Shown piece by piece: positions 1-8,286 of a DNA stretch of 64,000 nucleotides. Both the position numbers and the translations under genes were made by a program. Positions within the stretch are counted from its first letter, which is position 1; each line of letters starts with the position of its first letter. Where the stretch lies: contig NZ_CP107008.1 in assembly GCF_025725685.1 (NCBI RefSeq), positions 3,224,001-3,288,000 of the forward strand, in the 5' to 3' direction. Source of the stretch: Halomonas sp. M4R1S46 (GTDB taxonomy: Bacteria; Pseudomonadota; Gammaproteobacteria; Pseudomonadales; Halomonadaceae). The notes beneath the pieces were generated by a model. It worked only from the letters and a program-made list of their open reading frames with translations, ran no database searches and was not told where the DNA came from.

Positions 1-78
1 GTTGAACGAACGTCTAACGAACACCCCCGACGAGAGCGCCAGAGTCTATCAGAACCCGTGCTGCACTGCACCCTGGGC

Positions 79-864
79 TCAGGCGTCGTCGGGTTCACCG
101 CGTGGCGAGACGGTGCGGCCACCACCCAACGGCTTGAAGGCTTCCAACAGGTCGATGGGCAGGGGTACCACGATGGTGGAGGCGTTCTTGTTGCTCATGT
201 CGTTCATGGTCTGCAGGTAGCGCAGCTGAAGCGCCGCAGGATTCGCCGACATGACGTGGGCGGCCTCGACGAGCTTCTTCGAGGCCTGCAGCTCGCCCTC
301 GGCGTGGATGACCTTGGCGCGCCGCTCGCGCTCCGCCTCGGCCTGGCGGGCGATGGCGCGGATCATGCTCTCGTCCAGGTCGACGTGCTTGATCTCGACG
401 TTGGCCACCTTGATGCCCCAGCCCTCCGCCGAGGCGTCGATGATCTCCTGGATATCGTCGTTGAGCTTGTCGCGCTCGGAGAGCATCTCGTCCAGGTCGT
501 GCTTGCCGAGCACCGAACGCAAGGTGGTCTGGGCCAGCTGACTGGTGGCGTTGACGAAGTGTTCCACCTGGATGATCGCCTTCTCCGGATCCACCACCCG
601 GAAGTAGAGCACGGCATTGACCTTGACGGTGACGTTGTCCTGGGAGATCACGTCCTGCTCGGGCACGTCCATGGTGATCACCCGCAGGTCGACCACCTCC
701 ATCTTCTGGATGCCGGGGATGATGATGAACAGCCCCGGCCCCTTGACCGCCTGGAAGCGCCCCAGGAAGAACACCACGCCACGCTTGTACTCCGGCAGGA
801 TGCGGATCGAGGCCGCCAGCAGCATCAGCACCAGGACGACCGGCACGAGATAGGAAATCATCAT
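79..864 (-). CDS. Slipin (stomatin/SPFH band 7) family membrane protein
   Basis: This 261-residue protein has one N-terminal membrane segment (about residues 2-22, ending in ASIRILPEYKRGVVF) followed by a complete SPFH/band 7 domain with the typical stretches DLRVITMDVPEQDVISQDNV and SVLGKHDLDEMLSERDKLN. Such slipins oligomerise at the inner membrane and are usually paired with an NfeD-family protease. That protease is the next gene upstream here, 45 bases away on the same strand, so the two are very likely co-transcribed. The start is chosen because a GAGGAGAG ribosome site lies seven bases before the ATG. The C-terminus is short and hydrophilic, as usual. The family is certain; the physiological role (membrane domain or quality control) is inferred from relatives. 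Confidence 0.92.
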   Translation of the reverse strand: MMISYLVPVVLVLMLLAASIRILPEYKRGVVFFLGRFQAVKGPGLFIIIPGIQKMEVVDLRVITMDVPEQDVISQDNVTVKVNAVLYFRVVDPEKAIIQVEHFVNATSQLAQTTLRSVLGKHDLDEMLSERDKLNDDIQEIIDASAEGWGIKVANVEIKHVDLDESMIRAIARQAEAERERRAKVIHAEGELQASKKLVEAAHVMSANPAALQLRYLQTMNDMSNKNASTIVVPLPIDLLEAFKPLGGGRTVSPRGEPDDA

Positions 865-909
865 GGTTGTCTCTCCTCGACGTTGAGGGCCGGCGTCCGC
901 CGGCCTCCT

Positions 910-2418
910 TCAGGACGCTCCGTCCTCCGGCTCGACCTCGACGGTGAGGCCATCGATGCCGACCACGCGCACCACCTGGCCGCGGTTCAGCGGACGACGG
1001 CTGCGCGCGTTCCAGCGCTCGCCATGGAGCCGCACGTGGCCCTCGCCCTGGAAGTCCTCCAGCACCTCGGCCTCGTTGCCCAGCAGTTCCTCCTGGCCGG
1101 TGCGCGCCGGACGCCGGCGCAGGCCGAGGAAGCGGGTCATGATCCACAGCATCAGCCCCGCCGCCACCAGGGCGATGCCGCCGATCAACGGCAACGAGAT
1201 GTTCAGGGTGTCCGCGTCCATCAGCATCACCGAGCCGATCACGAAGGCCACGATGCCACCCATGCCGAGGATGCCGAAGCTGGGCATCAGGGCCTCGCCG
1301 ACGATCAGCCCCAGCCCCACCAGGATCAACGCCAGGCCGGCATAGTTAACGGGTAGCACCTGGAAGGCGAAGAGCGCCAGCAACAGGCAGATGATGCCGA
1401 TGGTGCCCGGCACCAGGCTGCCGGGGTTGGAGAGCTCGAAGATCAGGCCGTAGAAGCCGATGATCATCAGGAAGTAGGCCACGTTGGGGTTGGTGATCAC
1501 TTCCAGCAAGCGGGTTCGCCAGTCCGGATCGAAGCGCTCGACGGCCAGATTGGCGGTGGCCAGGGTCAGTGTCCCGTCGGCCATGACCACCTCGCGGCCG
1601 TCGATCTGCGCCAGCAGGTCGTCGAGGTCGGTGGCCAGCACGTCGATGACGTTCTGCTCCAGTGCCTCCCGGGCGGTGAGGTTGACCGCCTCGCGCACCG
1701 CGGCCTCGGCCCAGTCGGCGTTGCGGCCATGACGATTGGCCAGCGAGCGGATGTAGGCCACGGCGTCCTCGAGCACCTTGCGCTCCATGGCGGTCTCGCC
1801 ACGGCGCTTGTCCGGCTCGCTGCCCGGCGTCTCGGCGGTGTCGCCTCGCTCGCTGCCCGCGCCCTCCTCGCTTGCCGACCCGCCGCTCTTGTCCTTGCCG
1901 CCGCTGGAGGCACCGTCGCCCTCATTCGCCTCCCCCGCCGGGTCGTCCGGCGTCTCCGGCTCGCCGATGCCGGGGAGACCGCCCCCGCCACCGATCTGCA
2001 CCGGCGTGGCCGAGCCCAGGTGGGTGGCCGGGGCCATGGCCGCCACATGGCTGGCGTAGAGCAGGTAGGTGCCGGCGCTGGCCGCCCGGGCGCCGCCGGG
2101 GGAAACATAGAAGGCCACCGGCACCTCGGAGGACAGCATGGCGGAGATCATGTCGCGCATGGCGGCGTCGAGGCCCCCGGGGGTATCCATCTGCACCACC
2201 ACCAGCTCGGCGCCGCCCTCCTCGGCGAGGTCGAGACCGCGCATGAAGTAGTCGCTGGTGGCCGGGCCGATGGCACCGTCGAGGGTCATCACCAGCGCCG
2301 TGTCGCGCGCCTCCTGCTGAGCCGTCGACTGCCAGGCGGCCAGGCTACCCAGCAGCAGACAGGCCAGGCTCAGCCAGAAGACGACTCGATGCCGGGACAG
2401 CGATCGCGTGGACATCAT
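910..2418 (-). CDS. NfeD family membrane-anchored serine protease (ClpP class)
   Basis: A long NfeD protein of about 502 residues. It has a signal segment (VVFWLSLACLLLGSLAAW), a ClpP/crotonase-like protease domain with the SPGG and AASAGTYLLYASH stretches (the Ser of ASAGT is the expected nucleophile), a central set of about four membrane helices, and a C-terminal OB-fold NfeD domain (EAEVLEDFQGEGHVRLHGERW). A Gly/Ser/Asp/Glu-rich insertion of about 60 residues sits between the nucleophile region and the MERKVLEDAVAYI helix, where the catalytic Lys of the PH1510 type is expected. In archaeal relatives this protease cleaves the C-terminus of the partner stomatin; the partner slipin follows directly. 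Start uncertain: an upstream ATG at 2436 also has a plausible AGGA site. Confidence 0.9.
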   Translation of the reverse strand: MMSTRSLSRHRVVFWLSLACLLLGSLAAWQSTAQQEARDTALVMTLDGAIGPATSDYFMRGLDLAEEGGAELVVVQMDTPGGLDAAMRDMISAMLSSEVPVAFYVSPGGARAASAGTYLLYASHVAAMAPATHLGSATPVQIGGGGGLPGIGEPETPDDPAGEANEGDGASSGGKDKSGGSASEEGAGSERGDTAETPGSEPDKRRGETAMERKVLEDAVAYIRSLANRHGRNADWAEAAVREAVNLTAREALEQNVIDVLATDLDDLLAQIDGREVVMADGTLTLATANLAVERFDPDWRTRLLEVITNPNVAYFLMIIGFYGLIFELSNPGSLVPGTIGIICLLLALFAFQVLPVNYAGLALILVGLGLIVGEALMPSFGILGMGGIVAFVIGSVMLMDADTLNISLPLIGGIALVAAGLMLWIMTRFLGLRRRPARTGQEELLGNEAEVLEDFQGEGHVRLHGERWNARSRRPLNRGQVVRVVGIDGLTVEVEPEDGAS

Positions 2419-2472
2419 GGTGCCTCGCCTTGGCATAAGGTTAATCCTGTGATGCCGGGCGGGGCGATTCGT

Positions 2473-2787
2473 TCAGGCCCCGGGGCGCACCCCGGGGCTC
2501 GTCGCCAGGACATCGGCGCGAATCACCTGCTGCTCGGCGATCAGCTCGTTGACGACCGCCCGGCAGGCCGCGTAGTGCGGTGTTGCCTTGTGGGTCGCCA
2601 GGGCTTGTTGGTCAGTGTAGATCTCATAGAGGTGGAAGAGGTCCGGGGTATCGCGATCCTCGATCACGTCGAAGGCATGGCAGCCCGGCTCGTCGCGCAC
2701 CGAGGCCTCGGCATTGGGCAGCATGGCCGCGAGGAAACGCTCGCGGGTGCCGGGCTTCAGCCGGGTCTGGACGATGATGCAGTACAT
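2473..2787 (-). CDS. Antibiotic biosynthesis monooxygenase (ABM) domain protein
   Basis: A 104-residue single-domain protein of the ABM/quinol monooxygenase fold. It begins MYCIIVQTRLKPGTRERFL and contains the family core, an EPGCHAFDVIEDRDTPDLFHLYEIY strand pair followed by ALATHKATPHYAAC, where the His of the THK..PHY segment is the usual conserved position. Members are dimeric cofactor-free oxygenases of quinols or reactive carbonyl compounds such as YgiN, but many have no known substrate. The start is fixed by the homology; the longer reading frame upstream overlaps the divergent VOC gene and is not coding. It shares an 87-base divergent promoter region with that gene, and both are small stress or detoxification-type enzymes. 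Confidence 0.85.
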   Translation of the reverse strand: MYCIIVQTRLKPGTRERFLAAMLPNAEASVRDEPGCHAFDVIEDRDTPDLFHLYEIYTDQQALATHKATPHYAACRAVVNELIAEQQVIRADVLATSPGVRPGA

Positions 2788-2822
2788 GGGGACTCCCGAG
2801 GGTTGTGGATTGCCACTTTTTA

Positions 2823-2837
2823 TGGAAACATTTTCCA
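2823..2837. promoter_or_regulatory. Inverted repeat TGGAAA-N3-TTTCCA in divergent promoter
   Basis: The 87-base region between the divergent ABM and VOC genes holds a perfect 6-base inverted repeat, TGGAAA, three bases, TTTCCA, in the only AT-rich patch of the interval. It is placed where a repressor could control both genes. No regulator gene is adjacent, so the cognate protein is unknown. Confidence 0.35.
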
Positions 2838-2874
2838 ACGTATTGATGAAGCCCCATCGCGCCGAGGAGGTCCC

Positions 2875-3279
2875 ATGCAACGCCCCGCCCCGTTCAACGG
2901 CATGCGCCACATCGCCCTGCAGGTCCAGGACCTGGAGGCCTGCGAGCGCTTCTACGTCGAGGTGCTCGGCCTGGACGTACTGCGTCGCGCCCACGAGGAC
3001 CTCGTCTACTTGACGCTCGGCAATGACAATGTCTCGCTTTCCCGGGCCCGTCGCCCTACCGGTGACGATCCCCAGCGCCTCGACCATTTCGGCTTCGTGG
3101 TCGATGCCCGCGAGGACGTGGATGCCTGGCACGCCTACCTGCTCGAGCGGGGTGTCGAGGTGGTGCGCGGCCCCCACGACCACGCCGACGGGGGGCGCAG
3201 CCTCTACTGCAAGGACCCGGACGGCAATACCGTGCAACCGCTCTACCATCCCAGCGTCTCCGGCCAGCGCCTGCGCTGA
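2875..3279 (+). CDS. VOC family (glyoxalase/dioxygenase fold) protein
   Basis: A 134-residue protein with one complete vicinal-oxygen-chelate domain built of two beta-alpha-beta-beta-beta units: MRHIALQVQDLEACERFYVEVLGL at the start, LDHFGFVVDAREDVDAWHAYLLERGVEV in the middle and SLYCKDPDGNTVQPLYHP at the end. The candidate metal ligands are the His of RHIALQV, the His of DHFGFVV and a late acidic residue, though the usual ExY is replaced by the QPLY segment, so the metal site may be altered. The family covers glyoxalase I, extradiol dioxygenases and fosfomycin-resistance enzymes; the substrate cannot be assigned here. A GAGGAGG ribosome site precedes the ATG. It is followed by a strong terminator, so it is probably a single-gene transcript. 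Confidence 0.85.
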   Translation: MQRPAPFNGMRHIALQVQDLEACERFYVEVLGLDVLRRAHEDLVYLTLGNDNVSLSRARRPTGDDPQRLDHFGFVVDAREDVDAWHAYLLERGVEVVRGPHDHADGGRSLYCKDPDGNTVQPLYHPSVSGQRLR

Positions 3280-3345
3280 TCCCGGCTCTCTCGCGGCGGC
3301 CCCCGGCCGCCGACTCCCCGGCATGCTCGCCATGCTGACTCGTTA

Positions 3346-3375
3346 GGCGCCACCGGCCACGGTGGCGCCCTTTTT
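3346..3375 (+). terminator. Rho-independent terminator after the VOC gene
   Basis: A perfect 9-base stem GGCGCCACC / GGTGGCGCC (3346-3354 and 3361-3369) with a six-base loop, followed by CTTTTT. It ends the plus-strand VOC gene and isolates the following kinase-transporter operon. Confidence 0.9.
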
Positions 3376-3557
3376 CGTGGCGCGACTGGCGATCACGGCG
3401 TCGGGGTGCCAGGATGCGGCGTTGACGGCGAGCTCCCGGCCGACGGGCGCCGGCGGCTATGCTGAGACACGAGGGCGAGGCCTTGCCGCCCACCGTTGTA
3501 AGGAGTGCGTGCCGTATGCGACCGAGTGCAGGCACGCTACCACCAAAAGGACCCCCG

Positions 3558-4685
3558 ATGCCCGAGACGTCGCCCCACCCGGCCGACACGGATCGCCGCG
3601 ACGCGGACACCCTGCTCGCTCGCCTGACCCGCGCCCTGGCGCGGGCCGGCGAACTCGCCGCGGTCCGGGAGCTCACGGCGATGGCCGATACCGGCCTCGC
3701 CCACTGGCATGTGTGGCTGCACCGCTCGGGCGACGACCTGGTGGCGCGCATCCCCAAGCAGAGCCAGATGGGGCTGCCGGCCAGGGACAACCTGGCCTAC
3801 CAGGCGGCCTGCTTCGCGCGGGCCGCCGTCGGCGGCCATGCCCCGGCCCTGCACGGCCGCCTGCCGCCGGACGCGGACCTGCCCCGGGGCGCCCTGCTGG
3901 TCGAGGCCATCGTGGGCCGCCCGGCCCGGCTGCCCGAGGACCTGGCGGCCATCGCGCGCAGCCTGGCGGGCCTGCATCGGCTGCCCCGCCCACCGGTGGC
4001 GGAACGCGCGCCCCTGCAGGCGCCCGACGATCCCTGGCGGGCGATGCGCGAGGAAGTGCTCGGCCAGGCCGCCGCCCTGCCCGAGGCGGGGCTCGGGGCC
4101 GAGGCACGCCGGCTGATCGAGGCCCAGCTCGCCGCGCTCCCCGACCGGCTGCCGGGGGCCGCGGGCATGGCGCGGCTGATCAGCTTCGATGCCCATCCGG
4201 GCAATTTCCTGGTCGAGGCCGGCGGCCGCGCGGTGCTGGTCGACCTGGAGAAGTGCCGTTATGGCCTGCCGGGCTTCGACCTGGCCCATGCCAGCCTCTA
4301 CACCTCCACCACCTGGGACCTCGCCAGCCGGGCGGTGTTGAGCCTCGACCAGGTCGCCGGCTTCCATGACCACTGGCGCGAGGCCATGGGCATGGAAGCC
4401 GACACGCATCCCCCGGACGCCCTGCTGGCCTGTCGCCGTGCCATGTGGCTGTGGTCGCTGACCTGGTGTGCCAAGTGGCGAGTCGCCCAGGGGCGTCGGC
4501 CCCGTCACCCCCGGGACGGCGAGGACTGGTCCGCCGCGCTCAGCGAGGAGGCCCTGGTCGCCCATGTGCGCGGGCGGGTCGACCACTACCTGGAGCCGGC
4601 CACGCTGCGGCGCGGCCGCGACGAACTCGATGCCCTGGCCGCCCGGTCTTCCCGCTCCCCCCGCCACACAGGATCACCACCATGA
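3558..4685 (+). CDS. Aminoglycoside phosphotransferase (APH)/choline kinase-fold protein
   Basis: A 375-residue small-molecule kinase of the APH fold. The catalytic loop is SFDAHPGNFLV (residues 209-219), with Asp211 as base and Asn216 as metal ligand, and the second metal Asp is in LVDLEKCRYGLPGFDLAHA (about residue 229). The N-terminal lobe holds LVARIPKQ, where the Lys is a candidate ATP contact. The start at 3558 is preferred because AAAGGA lies seven bases upstream. Its stop overlaps the start of the ABC substrate-binding gene (ATGA), so it is translationally coupled to a YnjBCD-type importer. This suggests the kinase traps or activates whatever the importer brings in, most simply an alcohol or amine; that is inference. 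An antibiotic-resistance role is unlikely in this context. Confidence 0.8.
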   Translation: MPETSPHPADTDRRDADTLLARLTRALARAGELAAVRELTAMADTGLAHWHVWLHRSGDDLVARIPKQSQMGLPARDNLAYQAACFARAAVGGHAPALHGRLPPDADLPRGALLVEAIVGRPARLPEDLAAIARSLAGLHRLPRPPVAERAPLQAPDDPWRAMREEVLGQAAALPEAGLGAEARRLIEAQLAALPDRLPGAAGMARLISFDAHPGNFLVEAGGRAVLVDLEKCRYGLPGFDLAHASLYTSTTWDLASRAVLSLDQVAGFHDHWREAMGMEADTHPPDALLACRRAMWLWSLTWCAKWRVAQGRRPRHPRDGEDWSAALSEEALVAHVRGRVDHYLEPATLRRGRDELDALAARSSRSPRHTGSPP

Positions 4686-5917
4686 CCCCAAGCGACCCGG
4701 CCCGACGCGCGCTCCCCTTGCTGCTGGCGATAGCGCTGGCCCTCTCGCTCCCTGCGGCGGCGACCGCCGAGACGGCCCTGCCCGAGGACTGGGGCGAGAT
4801 CGAGACCCAGGCCCGGGGGCAGACCGTCTACTGGAACGCCTGGGGCGGGGATGCCACCGTCAACCGCTACATCGCCTGGGTAGCCGAGCGGATGGCCGAG
4901 CGCCACGGGGTGGAAGTCGTCCACGTCAAGCTCGATGACACCGCGGCGGCGGTCTCCCGGGTCATCGCCGAGAAGTCGGCGGGCAACCAGGAGGAAGGCG
5001 CCATCGACCTGGTGTGGATCAACGGCGAGAACTTCGCCGCCATGAAGCGCCACGCCCTGCTGTTCGGTCCCTTCACCCAGCGGCTGCCCAACTTCGCGCT
5101 GACCGCGCCGGACGACAATCCCGAGATGCGCACCGATTTCACCCTGCCCACCGAGGGCTACGAGTCCCCCTGGGGCAAGGCCCAGCTGACCTTCTACTAC
5201 GATGCCGAGCGCGTCGAGGCGCCGCCGCGCGACATGCGGGCCCTGCTCGACTGGGCGAAGGCCAACCCCGGCCGCTTCACCTATCCCCTGGTCCCGGACT
5301 TCCTGGGCAGCACCTTCCTCAAGCAGGCCCTGCTCGAGCTGGTCGAGGACCCGACGGTACTGGCCGAGCCGGCGAGCGACCACGATGTAGCGGCGGTGAC
5401 GACCCCGTTGTGGGACTACCTGGATGCCCTGCATCCGCACCTGTGGCGCCAGGGCCGCCACTTCCCCGCCAGCGGGCCCGAGCTCAAGCAGCTGATGGGC
5501 GACGGCGAACTGTCCCTGGCCTTCACCTTCAATCCCGCCGAGCCGGCCGCGGCGGTGGCCGACTACCAACTGCCCCCCAGTACCCGTAGCTACGTGCTGG
5601 ACGGCGGCACCCTGGGCAATGTCCACTTCGTGGCGATTCCCTTCAATGCCCGGCACAAGGCCGGGGCCATGGTGCTGGCCAACTACCTGCTCTCCCCCGA
5701 GGCCCAGGCCCGCAAGCAGGCCATCGCCGTCTGGGGCGATCCCACCGTGCTCGACATGGACCGGCTCGACGCCGACGCCCGGGCACTGTTCAGCGGAGAC
5801 GACGACAACCCGGCGCGCCTGCCCCCGGAGGCCCTGGAGAGGCTGCTGCCCGAGCCCCACCCCAGTTGGATGGAGGCCCTGGAGGCGGCCTGGCTCGCGC
5901 GCTATGCCCAGGGCTGA
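4682..5917 (+). CDS. ynjB: YnjB-type ABC transporter substrate-binding protein
   Basis: A 411-residue periplasmic binding protein with a clear signal peptide (LPLLLAIALALSLPAAATAET, cleavage near residue 30). The mature part begins with the strand QTVYWNAWGGDATVNRYI and contains DLVWINGENFAAMKRHALLFGP, the most characteristic block of the YnjB group within the iron/thiamine/polyamine-type (class II) binding proteins. It overlaps the upstream kinase by four bases and precedes the fused permease by 18 bases, so the four genes form one operon. The substrate of YnjBCD in E. coli is not established. The combination with an APH-fold kinase is worth attention because it limits the likely cargo to something phosphorylatable. 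Confidence 0.85.
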   Translation: MTPSDPARRALPLLLAIALALSLPAAATAETALPEDWGEIETQARGQTVYWNAWGGDATVNRYIAWVAERMAERHGVEVVHVKLDDTAAAVSRVIAEKSAGNQEEGAIDLVWINGENFAAMKRHALLFGPFTQRLPNFALTAPDDNPEMRTDFTLPTEGYESPWGKAQLTFYYDAERVEAPPRDMRALLDWAKANPGRFTYPLVPDFLGSTFLKQALLELVEDPTVLAEPASDHDVAAVTTPLWDYLDALHPHLWRQGRHFPASGPELKQLMGDGELSLAFTFNPAEPAAAVADYQLPPSTRSYVLDGGTLGNVHFVAIPFNARHKAGAMVLANYLLSPEAQARKQAIAVWGDPTVLDMDRLDADARALFSGDDDNPARLPPEALERLLPEPHPSWMEALEAAWLARYAQG

Positions 5918-5935
5918 CGGTCGGGCGGGATACTG

Positions 5936-7630
5936 ATGTCGGGCTTCACCCTGGGGATTCGCCTGCTGCCCCGCCTCACCATCCTGCTGCTGGTGCTGCC
6001 CGTGGTCGCGGGCCTGGTGGGGGTCGTGGCGCCGGCCTTCGGCTGGCTGCCGGCGCTGGGTGGCCGGACCTGGACGCTGGACCACTGGCAGGCGCTGTGG
6101 CAGGCGCCGGGGCTCACGGACATGCTGCGGCTGAGCCTGGTCACCGGGCTCGCCAGTACCCTGCTGGCCCTGGCCATCGTGGTGCTGTTCCTGGCGGCCT
6201 TCCTCGAGACGCCGCTGTTCCGGGTGGTCAGGCGCCTGCTGTCGCCGCTGCTGGCCGTGCCCCACGCCGCCGCCGCCATCGGCCTGGCCTTCCTGCTGGC
6301 CCCCTCGGGGCTCGCCAGCCGCCTGTTCTCGCCCTGGCTCACCGGCTGGACGCAGCCGCCGGACTACCTCTTCCCCGGCGACCCGAACGGCGTGGCGCTG
6401 ATTGCCGGCCTGGTGCTCAAGGAGGTGCCCTTCCTGCTGCTGATGAGCCTGGCCGCCCTGCCCCAGTGCCAGGCCCGAGAACGCCTGATGGTGGCCCGCT
6501 CGCTGGGCTACGGTCCGGTCAGCGCCTTCGCCAAGGCCGTGCTGCCGGGGCTCTATCCGCTGATCCGCCTGCCGGTGTATGCGGTCATCGCCTTCGCCTC
6601 GTCCACCGTCGAGGTGGCGCTGATCCTGGGCCCCTCGACGCCGCCGCCCCTGGCCGTGGCGGTGGTCCGCTGGCTCGGCGACCCCGACCTGTCGCTGCGT
6701 TTCCTGGCCTCGGCCGGGGCCCTGCTGCAACTCGCCGCCACCGCCCTCGCCCTGCTTACCTGGTGGGGAGCCGAGCGCCTGGTGCGGCGGCTGGCGGCCG
6801 GCTGGCTGATCGATGGCGGCCGGCGACGCGGCGAGGCCACCGGCCGGGTGCTCGGCGCCACTCTGACCTGGCTGGCCATCGGCCTGCTGGCGGCCAGCCT
6901 GGCCGGGCTGATCCTCTGGTCGCTGGCCGCCTACTGGCCCTTCCCCGCCGCCTGGCCCTCGCCGATGACGCTGCGGACCTGGCGGGAGGCCGCCGACACG
7001 GCCCTGGGCCCGCTGCGCCATACCGCCTCCATCGGCCTCGGCGCCACCGCGCTGTCGGTGGTGCTGGTGGTCGGCTGCCTGGAGGCCGAGACCCTGCGCC
7101 GGCGGCCGCTGCGGCCCGGGGCCCAGCTGATCCTCTACCTGCCGCTGCTGGTGCCCCCGGTGGCCTTTCTCTACGGCCTGGTCCAGCTCCAGGCCCAGCT
7201 CGGCCTCGCCGCCGGCTGGCTGGCGGTGACCCTGGGCCACAGCCTCTTCGTGCTGCCCTATGTGTTCCTCTCGCTGGCCGAGAGCTATCGGCGGCTCGAC
7301 CCCCGCTGGAGCCAGGTCGCCGCCGCCCTGGGGGCGTCCCGGGCCGCCATCTTCCGGCGGGTGCGGCTGCCCATGTTGGCGGGGCCCATCGCCGTGGCCG
7401 CCGCGGTGGGCTTCGCGGTCAGCGTCGGCCAGTACCTGCCGACCCTGTTGCTCGGCGCCGGCCGGCTGGCCACCCTGACCACCGAGGCGGTGAGCCTGGC
7501 CAGCGGCGGCGACCGCCGCCTGACGGCGGTCTACGCGCTGGGCCAGCTCGCCCTGCCGGCCCTGGGCTTCGCGCTGGCCCTGGGCCTGCCCCGCCTGCTC
7601 TTTCACCATCGACGCCAGCTCCTGCCATGA
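5936..7630 (+). CDS. ynjC: YnjC-type fused ABC transporter permease (two permease domains)
   Basis: A 564-residue inner-membrane protein made of two tandem binding-protein-dependent permease domains, the architecture of YnjC, ThiP and FbpB. Each half carries an EAA-type loop: RERLMVARSLGYGPVSAFAKAVLPGLYPLI in the first half and DPRWSQVAAALGASRAAIFRRVRLPMLAGPI in the second. About 12 hydrophobic segments are visible. A single polypeptide thus supplies both transmembrane halves, and only one ATPase gene follows. The stop overlaps the start of ynjD (ATGA). Very high GC at third positions matches the neighbours, so there is no sign of recent transfer. Confidence 0.88.
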   Translation: MSGFTLGIRLLPRLTILLLVLPVVAGLVGVVAPAFGWLPALGGRTWTLDHWQALWQAPGLTDMLRLSLVTGLASTLLALAIVVLFLAAFLETPLFRVVRRLLSPLLAVPHAAAAIGLAFLLAPSGLASRLFSPWLTGWTQPPDYLFPGDPNGVALIAGLVLKEVPFLLLMSLAALPQCQARERLMVARSLGYGPVSAFAKAVLPGLYPLIRLPVYAVIAFASSTVEVALILGPSTPPPLAVAVVRWLGDPDLSLRFLASAGALLQLAATALALLTWWGAERLVRRLAAGWLIDGGRRRGEATGRVLGATLTWLAIGLLAASLAGLILWSLAAYWPFPAAWPSPMTLRTWREAADTALGPLRHTASIGLGATALSVVLVVGCLEAETLRRRPLRPGAQLILYLPLLVPPVAFLYGLVQLQAQLGLAAGWLAVTLGHSLFVLPYVFLSLAESYRRLDPRWSQVAAALGASRAAIFRRVRLPMLAGPIAVAAAVGFAVSVGQYLPTLLLGAGRLATLTTEAVSLASGGDRRLTAVYALGQLALPALGFALALGLPRLLFHHRRQLLP

Positions 7631-8286
7631 CCCAGACAACGCCCCCGACCGCCCGATCTCCCCTGATCCTGGAGGAGGTGACCATCCGCCACGGCGAGCA
7701 GACCCTGGTCGCCGTGGATGCCCGCATCCCTCCCGGCGAGGTGCTGACCCTGATGGGCCCATCCGGGGTCGGCAAGTCGACGCTGCTGGCCCAGGTCGCC
7801 GGCTTCCTGGCCCCGGTGTTCCACGCCACCGGGCGGATCCGGCTCGGCGACGACGACCTGAGCCGTCGTCCCCCGGAGCGCCGGCGGCTGGGACTGCTCT
7901 TCCAGGACCCGCTGCTGTTTCCCCACCTCAGCGTGGGCGGCAACCTGGCCTTCGGCATGCCCGCCGGGGGCGGCCGCCGACGGCGCCGGCGGGCCGTCGA
8001 GGCGGCGCTGGCGGACATCGGGCTGACGGGCTTCGCCGACCGCGACCCGGCGACCCTGTCCGGCGGGCAGCGCGCCCGGGTCGCCCTGATGCGGGTGCTG
8101 CTGGCCGAGCCGCGGGCCATGCTGCTCGACGAGCCCTTCTCCAAGCTCGATGCCGCCCTGCGCGACGAGATGCGCCGCCTGGTGTTCGCGCGTATCCGCG
8201 CCCGGGGCCTGCCGACCCTGATGGTGACCCACGACCGCGACGATGCCGTGGCGGCCGGGGGGCGGGTGATCGAGCTCGCACCCTAG
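7627..8286 (+). CDS. ynjD: YnjD-type ABC transporter ATP-binding protein
   Basis: A 219-residue ABC ATPase with all canonical motifs: Walker A GPSGVGKST (44-52), Q-loop Gln93 in LLFQDPLLFPHLS, signature TLSGGQ (143-148), Walker B AMLLDEP (164-170) and switch His202 in VTHDR. It is short, as YnjD and ThiQ are, with no C-terminal regulatory domain. A poly-Arg stretch (GGGRRRRRR, about 114-122) is unusual. The last codon and stop overlap the stop of the convergent YiiX-like gene through a shared CTAG, so no terminator separates the two operons. Confidence 0.9.
   Translation: MTQTTPPTARSPLILEEVTIRHGEQTLVAVDARIPPGEVLTLMGPSGVGKSTLLAQVAGFLAPVFHATGRIRLGDDDLSRRPPERRRLGLLFQDPLLFPHLSVGGNLAFGMPAGGGRRRRRRAVEAALADIGLTGFADRDPATLSGGQRARVALMRVLLAEPRAMLLDEPFSKLDAALRDEMRRLVFARIRARGLPTLMVTHDRDDAVAAGGRVIELAP

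Noticed and set aside
58..1356. 432-residue plus-strand reading frame at the window start
   Set aside because: It is antisense to the slipin and NfeD genes, which have clear domains, and its composition is typical of shadow frames.
3558..4685. Aminoglycoside resistance gene
   Set aside because: The APH fold is shared by many small-molecule kinases, and coupling to a YnjBCD importer with native codon use argues for metabolism.
4586..7762. 1,058-residue open frame on the minus strand opposite ynjBCD
   Set aside because: It is antisense to three genes with full family motifs, is dominated by Gly/Gln/Arg/His repeats typical of reverse reading of GC-rich codons, and has no recognisable domain.
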